DNA from: Apteryx mantelli
Taxonomy: Eukaryota > Chordata > Aves > Apterygiformes > Apterygidae
Assembly (NCBI RefSeq): GCF_036417845.1
Contig: NC_089979.1
Location: forward strand, 120,995,415 to 121,059,414
DNA length: 64,000 bases
Reading direction: 5' to 3'
Shown: piece by piece, positions 14,501 to 26,500 of the stretch
How the letters are laid out: the number at the start of each line of letters is the position of its first letter
Numbering within the stretch: the first letter of the stretch is position 1
The notes under the pieces: model-generated
Databases searched by the model: none
Seen by the model: only the letters and a program-made list of their open reading frames with translations
Told to the model about the DNA's origin: nothing
Made by a program: the position numbers and the translations under genes

Positions 14501-17500
14501 CCAGAGCTACAATTTGGCATTTTCAAATTTGAAAAAATTCCAAATACTATTTCTGTTTTTTAAAGAAAGGTTTAAATGGAGGGTTGCCAAACCCTTATAA
14601 GCAGTAGCTCCTCAACAATTTTTGGAGTGTTCTGTCTACCAGTAAGAATAAATTACTGATTGATCTCATATTCAGGGATACAGACTAAATAATTAGAAAG
14701 GAATGAATAATTTCCATCCTTGCCTGATATTTATATTTCTTTTTCAGTGAATCATCTATCTAAATTTAAAAATGTATGCTAGTTAGAAATGAACTATTTG
14801 GCTTGGATTTGATCCTTGATGACTTTGTTGGACTTTTATGTTAATGTTTCCAAACACTTCCCACTTAAATAGAAACAGTAATTACTTTTTGAGTCTTGTC
14901 ATCTGACATTTATTGCTGCGTAGGTGAGGTGTGCAGAATGGAAAAGAAAGTAATTCTATTCCTTGGTTTGGCAACGGATATGCATTCCATGCCCAATGAT
15001 CCACGTTAGCAGGATTTTTCAACAGCAGCAATGTTTTGCAGCTTTATAGTACTTTTCTAGGAGGAGATTCAAACATAAGAAGCAAACGTTCCTGTTTCAC
15101 CAGAAGAGAAATGGAAGTACAGAGAGTTTAATCCACTTAGTCAAGATTAGAAGAAAATTAAAAGTTAAATGGAAAAGATTTGGCTGTGCTGTAAACACTT
15201 ATTACAGAAGCCATCTGGGAATGTTTAATCAGATTGGATCACTGGCAGATATATTTGAAAGCAAAATGATAGACAGACTTGTTGGTGCAGACTTTAAGAA
15301 GTGTGGGTACCACGAAGCAGTTTGGCTGTGACAGGGAGCCTGCTCTGCTGCCTGCTTGTGATTTTTGGCTGATCTGAATTCCTGGCAGAAACAAACTGTT
15401 ATCTAATACTTAATAGTTGCTATTCCTCTCCCTTAAAATAATACAATCATGTTTTGCCTAATGTTTCTATTCATATTTTTCATTCCTATTCATTTCAATA
15501 GACACCTGTTTTCTAGGAAGTATATTAATAGACAGCTTTTCATGTTTTTTGCAGAATTATTCCAGGAGTTACCAGCTTTCCGCTTAGATACAAATTCAGT
15601 TTTTCTGTGTGTTTGAACTTGATGTGGGATTGTATGAATACATTTTGAATGAAGTTAATATTCCTAGTTTAAACAAACAGATTTTTTCCTTTGGAGTGAA
15701 TTGATCAGTAACCTGTTCTACTTAAATTAATTTTAAAACTTGAAATATGGAGGTGCCCCAGTGAAACCATGATTCTCTGTAAAGCCAACTTAGGTAACTT
15801 CCAGTAAGAGCAAATCCCACCTCTTCTACTTGCATGTAAGGTCAATATACCACCATTAATATACAGATTAGTAAAAATTAAAAGGAAACTAACCTTCTTT
15901 TGTCAGCAGACTGGTAGCAGGTACTGCAATTGAGATGTACTTCAGTGAAATGATCCGAGTTGGTCTTACACATTACATTTTGTCTTCCAGCACCACACCC
16001 TCATCTGGAAGTCAGTTGCACTTTCAGTTTAACTTGCCACTAAAAAAAAGTCCTGTTTTTCTGGAAACCCTTCTCAGTATGAACACTCACGTTTCCTGCT
16101 TTCCTCCCTGTTCCAACTAGAATGCAAGTGCTCTTTGGAAAGTCAAGACTCTCTTACTATTTCACTCTGTAATAGCTTGTTTTTACCTGAAAGCCCAAAC
16201 ATTTTGTATAAAATCAAAAGCCTTTTAACAAATCACATGTTTGAAATGTATAAAGGAGAGAAACAGGGAAGATCAGTTTGGGGCAGAGTCACCAATAGAG
16301 AACCGGTATATATTTTCATCAGGGCAGTACTGCAGTTTTGATGGCTGCCTATACAAGGTTTTAAGGGATCCTTATATCCCATTTTAAATAACTTTTTAGC
16401 AGGGTATAATAGAAGGGTGTGGGGTTTTTTTGAGGGATTAGGGGGTGGCTCTTTCAGTATGTGGCTATGTGATAGTGAACAAAACCAGGAAGATGGTAGG
16501 GAAAAGACATAAAAGCAAGTGGTAAGTTTTTTAACCAGAGTATAAGCAGATAGTCCTGCACCCTGTGAGAGAGTTCTCAGGGACTTGAATGTTACTACAG
16601 TCAGACTCATAATCAAGTTAGTGTTTGATAATATTTGTACAGGATCTGCAAGCAAGGCAGGAAGGCAAGAGGAAAAATAAAAAGATACTGTTCCTTCCAT
16701 TTGCAGTGTGCTGTCTAGATTATAGAAAGTTGATACAGTTACAGGAAAGGGAAGATGGAAAAATTCTGCAGTCACATGCAGATATTATCTCTACACTGAG
16801 GCATGGACTCTCATATTAAGAATTCCTAAAATGACTGTATATTACTTAAATTTGCACAGTCTGCTCAGCATCAGATTGTTCTCTTGTGTATGCAGAGTAT
16901 CTGGAGCTGCCTGTAGTCTTCTAAAGGTTTTGTTCTGTATTGATTATCCTATATCCTGTAGCAGCAGTCCAGTGAGTTTCAGTAAATGCAATATTGTTAC
17001 CAAATAATAGAGATTTTGGGCAGACCACAGGTCAGGTTTTGCTTTTTGGCATGCTGACTAAAAAGATGGCCCTGCTACAGCTGAACTAGCCATCTGTCTG
17101 TGTTTAAGCTATTTTGGAATATGTGAAAGGAAGGAATTTCAAAATGGGCCACGAAGAATGCAACAGGCAGATGCTTACCAGTGCTTCTAGCTTCATTGGG
17201 ATTCACAAAAAGAAAGCAAAACAGGCTGGGAAAAGAATTAGAGACCATAGAAAGTGTGCAGTATCATGCATATTTCTGTAATGCTTTCATCTTGAGTTAT
17301 CACAGCACTTTACTCGTGTTCTTTGCAATAGCAGATAAGGACATTTGAGTGACTTCTAGCATCCCTGCTTCTTGCAAGGAACATCACTGCTTAGAGGCCT
17401 GAGCTAGCTCTCTTTAAAAAGCGGAGGGTATCTCGCAGTTCTCCTAAATGGTCTTCATTTCAACACGGTGCCCAACAAGATAGAATAATCAGGGTAGAAC

Positions 17501-20500
17501 TGAGAAGGCTCCCAAAGAAATACATCTATGCAGTGACTGGGGAAAAAGTATTTGTGTTATCAGTGGCTAAGAGGTGCTGTGGGCAGACTGTAGGAAGGCA
17601 AATCATGTAAATACTGTGGTGTTTACTACAGTGCCTTAAGTCCTCATAATTTTGCAGGCTATGGGGAGGACACAGTTGTCCAGTCAGGGTACAGAAATAC
17701 TGCGGTCGTGTAATACTAGATTTTAGTACAGCCTTATAGGCTCAAACATAACAAAGAACCATTTAATAAATAAGAGAGTGAATGCAAAATGACAATGGAT
17801 CTTGCTTAACTAAGAAGCACTTGTGGCTATATAAAAATGGGATGAAGGTGGGGAAAAAAACCTTTACAGCTCTTTACAGCAGCTGCTTTCACTGGCGCCA
17901 TCAGTGACTGTGAACTCTAGCTGGGAATATCTAGAGGCCACATTCAGTGGCAGAATCGAATAGCCCTCAGTGCTTTGCGGCAGAAGTGTGCATTGCTTTC
18001 TCATGTTGTCGCTGTCTTTTCTGGTTGTAGTCAATTTGCCTGCAGCCACTTTATAATCTTTGCTGTATGCGAACCAGACATCCAGCAGTGTTGGCTGGGG
18101 AAGATGAGAGAAAGCTACAGAACTGGATTGTGCCAGTGGATGGACGATTCTGCAGCCTTTTGGGGGCCCCTTTTCTCCAGTAGAAGACCTTCATATGACA
18201 GCAGCTAATGCCACACTGTCATTTGCCTTACTCAGTCCAGTTTCTGCTTGCAGGAGAGTTGAGAACACCTATTTATCAGGACCCTCCTAGGAAGCTGCCG
18301 AGTCTGTACAAGTCACTGCAGATCCCTGATCTTTAGCAGGGAGAGGCAACTTGTCATGCTCACCAGTGCAGCAGCCACCGTGGCAAGAGACAGTTATTCT
18401 GGGCATTCAAGTAGTAGGTTGTCCTGCCGTATCCTTCTTAGCTAAAGATTGAAAGACTGGATACTGTAAAACAGATAACTAGATTGCAAAGATTAAGTGC
18501 TGTTGGTTTTTGAAACCGTATTATGTGGCAGCTTCTTTAAGTAAAGCTTGTACTGTCCATGCCTCTGCCACGTTTAGTGCTCTTACCAACAAAGAACCCA
18601 TTTAACTTGATTATGTGAAAGCCTGTAATCTTAAGCATTTTATACCCTCTGATAGTGAAGATTAGGCTTCTATTAGGGCTGTGATCAACCCTCTAAGCAC
18701 GTTTTTACATATCATTGTCTTTGCTTATGTGAGCTCCATGAAAGGTTTAAAAATATAGTACATTGGCTAAGCTTTCAGTGTTTCCAAATGCAGCAGCACT
18801 GTCAGTTTAAAGTTCTGGATGGGTTGTGCAGGCATATATATATGTAAAAGCTTATACAAAAGCTTATTAATATGGATATATGCTTAAAACTGACCTTCTA
18901 AAATCTCTGCTCTATTTGTTGAATTTTGAGTTTCTGGCAAAACTACTTACAATTCCTGCAAAAATGACAGACTTTTTCCTACTCTTCCCCTCGTCCTCCT
19001 GCAGCTTCTTTGATTTTTGTAAGTAAAATAAAAATGTCATTTACAAATGAGAGATTTATTTAATTCAGGCATTCTGCATTTTTTCCAAAGCACTGGAGTC
19101 TGCCAGAGTCTTACTTTAGATGAGAAGTTGTTTCTAGTGTTTATGGTCAGTGTTGGATAAAATTTGTTTTGTGTTTTCAGAACTTCAGGCTCTAAGGACT
19201 GGAAAAGCTAGGAAGCTGTCTTCCTTTGGCATGTTCAGATGGGAAAAAATACGTATGAAATTGAACTATTCATTTGCCTTCCAAGAAATTATTTGTGCTA
19301 ATGATTTAGGACTTCTAACCAGATGTCTAGCTCTCTGTGAACTCTTTGCTAGGTTCAACATAAATGTTTCTTCCGATTTTTTTTTTTTTTTTTTTCCCAA
19401 ACGATGTGGTGAAGTTCTTCTGTCTTTTTTGGAGACAGGGATGTGACTTGAGGATAGTTTATAAAACTGTTTAAGTAGTCATTCCAGAAAGTCAAAATAT
19501 CTTTTGTTGTAAGCCTCATTTCAAGATGAATGTGATTTAGAAAATGCCACTTGTGCAATTCTTCACCTGCTGTGGAGAATGAGAAAAGTCAGATACCTCT
19601 TAAGAGTATAGCATTTCTCTTTGCAGGATAGTATGTTGTAAAACATTCACTGTTCTATTTTTCAGCTGGTCACCTGCTTGCTATAGTTGCCCAAATGGGA
19701 CATCTGTTTGAGATACCCCTTCTTTTTTTTACCAAGCTGATTTATCCCCCCCCCCCCCCCAATTTTCACTCAGATATTTTAGCTCATTAGTGCTGGACAG
19801 CTTATGGGGTACGTGTGACAAATAACCCCGCTTTTAAATCCACAGCTGAATACTGTATTGCAGAAGAGGAAAGTAAACAACCAGCAGTCTGGCCCTCAAA
19901 ACAGACAAGTTTATCAGATTGAAATAAATCTCTCTGCCACTGCGGTAGACTTCCCAGCTGTCACAGTGGCTGTTCTAATACGGAAGTAGCTCTTCTCAAA
20001 GCCAGGTGGATGTATTGTCTAGACCAGAGGCTCACAAACCTTGTGACAGCAGCTGCTAGAGAACTTAAATAGTCATCTTTGTTTCTGACATCAACACAAA
20101 TGAAGTTGGTGGGGATCAGGTCTTGAATTTTATCTCTGTGAAGCTTATCATCTTTATTGAGATAGCAACAGAAATTTTGCTGATTGTCGCATATGTCAAG
20201 TATACTCCTGCCCTCTTTTCCCTGGCTTTATTGTCCCTGTGAGACATTGAAAGGAATGAGAGCATGCTTTTTTACTAAGAAACTTTTAAAGAAAAAAGAT
20301 GGTAGGGATTAAGTTGTCTTAGAAATATGATGCATTTTAAACTATGGTAGAATCTTATTTTAGGACTTTTCCATTAAACTTCTAGCTTTCACGCTACAAA
20401 AACGTGTATCAAATAATGTTGTCGGTGTCTTGAAATGCTAGGAGATTATTTGCAGATAACAATTTCCACTGAGTTTTTTTTTGGTAGTGTAAACTATGAT

Positions 20501-23500
20501 CATTTGCATAAAGGGGGGGAAAACCCTTCATTCCAGAGAAGTTACGCTGGAATAGTAGCAAAGTAGTCATGGTAACCCTTATAATAGCCTTATTTGCCTA
20601 ATTTGATGGCTATAATGTGGTCAACATTTAATTCCTACGTAGATCCTCCAGTCTTTATAGCTTTAAGAAGTTTTGCTTTTGAAATGGCAGCATCTAACCT
20701 TCATGTGTGCTGTTATGTCACACTTATTTGCTTAACTGTAGTGGAGACAGAGGTAATTAGATTCCTTTTCAAGTACCTTCTTGTTCTCCTTTCATAGGAA
20801 TAGAAAATGGAGCCAGATCCTGGAGTGTTTGGATGTTTGGCTTTTGATTGTTCCCCTCCCGCAAGTCAACTCCCTTTTACATGTTAAGCAATAAGATGTA
20901 TTCTTTCTCAGTCTGATTACTCAGAGTATAAACACAGAAATAGATTGCATGCTTTTGCTCCTGTAGCATGAAAGGAAGAGAGTACGATCTATTAATATGA
21001 AACTTCATTTGCTTCTACATGGAAATTTTTATATTGAAAACTATTTTTATGTTTGTGATTTTTTTTTTTTAAGGTGCTGGGAATCCAAATTGCAAAGTTG
21101 CAATTGTAATGGGCAAAACCAAAAATTCCTCAGCATCCAGGTATGGATACCTAGGATATTCAAAGACTTATCTAAACTTCGTTTCCCAGAGGAGTCACTG
21201 CTTACAAAAACTTTATTAAAAGGGATAACATTAATTGCCTTGGTCTGTCAGACGCGGTCGTGATTTACAGAGGAATTTTAATCCTCTGTGGTGTGTCTGT
21301 TTAGAGAAAAACGTGGCTGACCATGCTCCTGGTTTGCTGTCGACTGAAGCATCCCAACCTTCTCACTGTCACCAAGCTGCAGCCATGTGCTTTCCCCTCC
21401 CTTGCGCTAGCTCAAGTGTTTGTGCATCTGTGTGATGAATTGGAACAGGAAAATGTTTTGGGTTCACTAACTTTGTCTTGGCCATGTTAATTTTAATCTG
21501 GATCAGTTCTTTGACCTGCAGGAGAGTGGGACAGCTTTCTTTCCTGGCAGTGTTGGCTTATGCTGGCTTAAATTGGTTGTGAAACTACAGCAGTCAGCAA
21601 GCTCTGGCGGATGTGTGGTCTGTGTGCAGAGCCAACCCTTGTACACGGGCAAGGTGGGTGGGAGTGAGAGGTGCCCCGTGTCACCCACTGGCATGTGGCC
21701 ACCTGTTTGCTAAATGTCCCATTTTGTGCCCTGGCTGGCATCAGTGTGTTGCACTCTCCTGCTGTCACTGTCGCTGTGACATGAGGTCCCCTTGGCACGC
21801 ATCCTGACCCTCTGCTGGGATCAACCTGGAGGAGGAGAGGAGAGTTGGTTCTTGTCCGGGGTCAAAAAGAATTTATATCCAAATGCATCTGACACTTTGT
21901 GGGCTGTTATACTCTCATATTAGTAGCATAGTCCCTTTTTCTTATTTAATTAGAGATTTCCAGTATCTCCAACTTACAATTTACTTTTTAAGTTTAGTAT
22001 TTAAACCACTTTTAATGGGAGGAAGAATTGCTTGCTTAAATGATAATAAAAACAAGCCTTTTTAGAGTTTTCCTGAACAGAATGAATACAAATGCCATAT
22101 CAGAGACCTGAAGTTATGTACTGAGTTTTTCACAAAATTATCTGCAGGTAGAAAAATCAGAATTATACATACCTCTGAATTATGTGAGCAGAGAGAATGT
22201 TATTAATCAACCTAATTATTCACATTCCTGTATATGTAAATATAATGCTTCCCTCTTCTTGCTTAAAAGAAATACTAAGGCATCTGTTGTTCAGCTCTTA
22301 CTACAAAACTAAAATTGGCTCTTACCAAAACTTAGGCATGTGATGAATAGTACGCTTTGTGACTGGTTTCGCTGAAATCATGCAGCTTGTGATGCACAAA
22401 ATTGGAAACATTCATATCTCTTAGTTGGATTTGAGCCTAAATTCCACTGATAATGTTAAGTTTTGGTTTGACTGGATTCCAATGGGAGTAAGCAGTAGCT
22501 TTCTTACAGTGTACAAATTGTTTGTGCAGTGGCTGTACAGGCAGAGGCATCTGCTGAGCTTTTGGAAGATGAACAAAAGTTCATGGAGGGGATTATGTGA
22601 TATTGTGCCTGCTGGAATTGGAGACTGAATTCAGGCACCTGAGAGGTCGTCTCCAGTCCTGCCCTTAAACATTCTGAAGAAATTTGAAAATGGGGATTAT
22701 TTTCCTAAACTGGGCAAGCCAAAATGATGATGATGATGATGATAAACATGTTTTGAGAACAAAAAGGAGGATTTCTTTTTATCGGGGAAAAAAGGAAATG
22801 GACTGGGTGATACAGAACCAGGTGGTAGAAATGTATACAGAAAATAGTATTTTTTTCAGTCGTGGTGTGTTAGATGCCGGTAGCACCTTTTTGCTTCTTG
22901 ACTGGTGGTTCAAGGAGCATTGAAGTATGCATGCCACACTGCAAGCAGACAGGATGGCTGCAGTCAGTATAGGTAAATCTCAAAGATTGCTTTAGACAAG
23001 TGCTAAGTTGGGGCTAGAACATAAAAAGTGAGGGGCAGGCAAGGAGGCCTAAAGTTGATCAGAACTTGTTCCTCTTGTTTTGATCAGGTACAAGCAGCAC
23101 AGTATGATCATTGTTCCTATGGACACTCTAGGGCTGAAGCTCATAAGACCCCTCTCGGTGTTTGGCTACCTGGGTAAGGAGACCATATTTATCAGCTATA
23201 TTTGTACTGATTTGTTAGCAATTATCTCAGGAGTTGCAGTAATACTAATAAATGCTATATATGAAATAGACCAGTAAAATGCATATATAGAAAAAGGGAT
23301 AGGAATTGAAGGCCTGTATTTTTTCTTCTGCATGCACTATCCTCCTTGTTTTACCCTGCTGTTGTATTTTCTGTATATCTGTAGATGAGATCCATGGAGG
23401 ACATTTTGAGATACACTTTAATGATGTGCGAGTACCTCTCTCTAATATAATACTGGGTGAGTTTTGGTATTAATACCTTTTTAGTACATATAATGATGAC

Positions 23501-26500
23501 ACAAATTTTAAGAAATAGTGGTTTATTTTTTTTAAGTCACCATAAGTTATTGCAAACAGCTAATAGGGGATTCTTTAGATAAGGTGTGTCCAGCAAGATT
23601 GGTTGAGCCAGGGTCTCAAACATGTGTACGAGCAGGCTGGCACTTGTAACTTTCTGCACGGAGAATTCTGCTCTTGTTCTCTCATTTGGGAGAGAAGCCA
23701 GGGTTTCCATAGTTTCTTCCCGGCTATATTTCTTTTTCTGAGAGAGCCTTCTTGCTTGAGTAGCCCTTAGATCTGGAAACCTCAATTCTTCCCCCAGATT
23801 CTCATACCAAATCTCATAAATGTATTTTTCAATGTAAGATTAATAACATTTTAATTAAAACAAGTATATCAGACCCTCTCAGAAACCAGCTTAGTGTGCT
23901 GTAAGTAGTATTAACAGTGTGTCAGTATAGATTTAGTTAAAGTAAACAAACCCAAGAGTCCTGCAAAATAAACTTGTGAAAACCTTGCCTCTAGCTGTCT
24001 TGCCATGTGGCCACTTCTCTTCTGAACCATGGATCATGTCAAGCAAGAATCAGGTGATCTGCATGTGCATGTTTTTCTTTTCAACCAGGTGAAGGAAGAG
24101 GGTTTGAGATAGCTCAAGGTCGGCTTGGGCCAGGCCGTATTCATCACTGCATGAGGTCAATTGGTGCAGCTGAAACTGCTTTACAGATACTGTGCCAGCG
24201 TGCAGCAGAGAGAGTGACTTTTGGGAAGAAATTGTACCATCACGTAAGTGTGTTCCCTTTTTGTTTCAATTCACATACTCCAGACATCACTCTTTGTTTT
24301 GTCTACACAGAACCTTGTGACTCCAATAATGGAGACTGTAGTGGATGTGCCCTAGCCTTGAATTGCTATTAACAATGGCTCAAATGGCAAAGGAGAAAAT
24401 CACATTGTGAGGCTCCCACTTTTGACTCTGCTCTCCAGGAATTTTGTTTCCTTGTAATGAATTGGATATCCTTTGGATTTGAATACAGTTTTGCTAGCGT
24501 AGTTTTGGCCTGCTTTAAGTGATCAGTTTGGACATATTTTTTCAGGCATTTAGTTTACGTGTTTTGCAGCCACAGTCTATTTTGTATCAAATTTGCCACC
24601 TAGATATCTCTGTTCCTCATTGCCAGACACATTCAAGGATCTAGTCATATGTCTGACTAAAAAATTATACTTCTCCAATCAGTCATTTGTACTTATGAAT
24701 GTACAGACTGAACCAAGACTAGGGTGGGATTTTGGTCTTACCTAGCTCTGGTATTGACATGCTGTTACCTGAGAAAGTGATTGCTATTTTTTTATTAAGG
24801 GGCGTAATAAAAAGATAACAGTTTGCTTTTTGTAGGAGTCTTTAGCATTTACTAGTTGGCCTATCAGATTTCAAGTGTTCCTGATTCTCATCCAACAGAT
24901 AAGATGAATTTATTGGAAAAAACAAGTAAAGGCAATGGAAACAGGAAACTGAATTAGTGTCTGGCACAGGTTATAGAAAATGTTTGTACAGATGCAGAGA
25001 GAGTAAGCTTATATATCTGTTTCCAGTCATGTCATGGCTGCATTTCCACTCCCTACCACAACCTAGAATTAACATAAGCAGTTAGACGGGGAGCATTTTG
25101 TGTTTCTCAGAAGCTTGTTGAGGTAAAAATAATGATGTTTGACAAAGCTACAGACAAGACCTATGGGCCAAATTCATAGCTGAAGCAGGTGCAGTGGTTC
25201 TTCTCAGCTCTGGGACACTTAAGAAAGAGGTGAAGCTGTTGGCTCCCTTGGGTAACAAGCTGTCACCCCTGCTCACGTGGAGGTTACAGCCTGGGAGCTG
25301 CCAGCAGAGGGGAGTGTCTGGACGCCCCCAGCGCTGTGTCACTTCTCAAGGGGCTGCACTGGCTGAGACCACCTTTGTTGGCATGAGCTAAGCCAAGCCA
25401 CTCGCGACCTTGCACTGAAGCGAGCGCTGCATATCAGCACATGCCTCCTGTGTGTGCCAAGGCTACAAAATGCAGGCTCCAGGAAGAGGTACCTTTGTGC
25501 CTGAGGCTGGCTGAGGCTCCAAACGGCTTCAGCACCAACAGGCATCGCACGGACCATTTTTATAATGTAGTATGCAGGCTGCACTGGGAATTATGTGAGA
25601 CCAGCAGGAAAGGGCTGCCAAGATCTTATTGCAAGCAAGCAGACCATGTTTCAAACTTCTTTTGAATCAAGGGAGCTACTAATTCATCATCAATGCGAAA
25701 GGACAAAGGCAGCAGGCACCACCCTGCAGCTGTTTGCCTGGGCATGTGACACACCACCATCATTAGCTGGAGAAAACAGAACTGATTCTCTCGCTCCTCT
25801 TCCCCCCCTGCCCCTGGTTTTGTACTGTGGAAGGGCAGAGCCACAGCTGGGAGTAGTGGGATCAGGTCAAGAAAAGTAGGGAGTAAAAAGCAGGCTCTGA
25901 AGGGCTTCAGGAAAATTGTTAGCAAGCAATGTGCCTGACCAAGGAAATGAAGATGAACTGGAATCTGGATTTTCTTTTCCCTCTTGTGCTTTCCTGCCAA
26001 GAACCGATTGCTGTGGCCTTAGCATTTGTATCAGTCAAGGGGGTGGGTTTTTTGTTTTTGTATTAGATTATGTGTGTCAGACTAGCTTTAATTTGCCCAA
26101 GGATGTCTCTAAATGACTGGAAATGCATAAGCTGAGGAACAGAGGGGGTCTTCCTTAGGGCAGGCTTACCCTGGCAAGCTAGAAGGCCTTAACTGATTTT
26201 ATGCTCATTTCCTTGTTTTGTCTCTTCAGGAAGTTGTTGCCCACTGGATTGCTGAATGCCGCCTTAGCATAGAACAGGCTCGATTACTTACACTGAAAAC
26301 AGCTAGCATTATAGACATGCTGGGCAACAGACAAGCAAGGAAAGAGGTGATTTTTATTTATTTATTTTTGATAGGAGTGGGTGTCAGGTGGGGGGGGAAA
26401 TACTGATGCATTTTCAGAAGACAGCTGGTTGAAATTTAAGTTACAATATTTCACAAAAAATTGGCCTTACCACACGACTTCATACAGAAAGCAGACACCC

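Larger units (their letters stand above)
8422..21073 (+). other. ACAD11: ACAD11 12.65-kb host intron containing ACKR4
   Basis: Largest intron in the window. It contains the antisense ACKR4 coding exon, an A run (8481-8507), a T run (19377-19395) and a C run (19746-19760). ACKR4 5' non-coding exon(s) and promoter are expected on the - strand somewhere above 13290; I could only propose a weak donor at 15894. From 14 to 21 kb I otherwise see no conserved coding sequence. Confidence 0.7.

Noticed and set aside
25626..26000. 124-codon open frame on the - strand
   Set aside because: Lies in a GC-rich ACAD11 intron pocket where long open frames occur on both strands; no recognisable domain or splice context.
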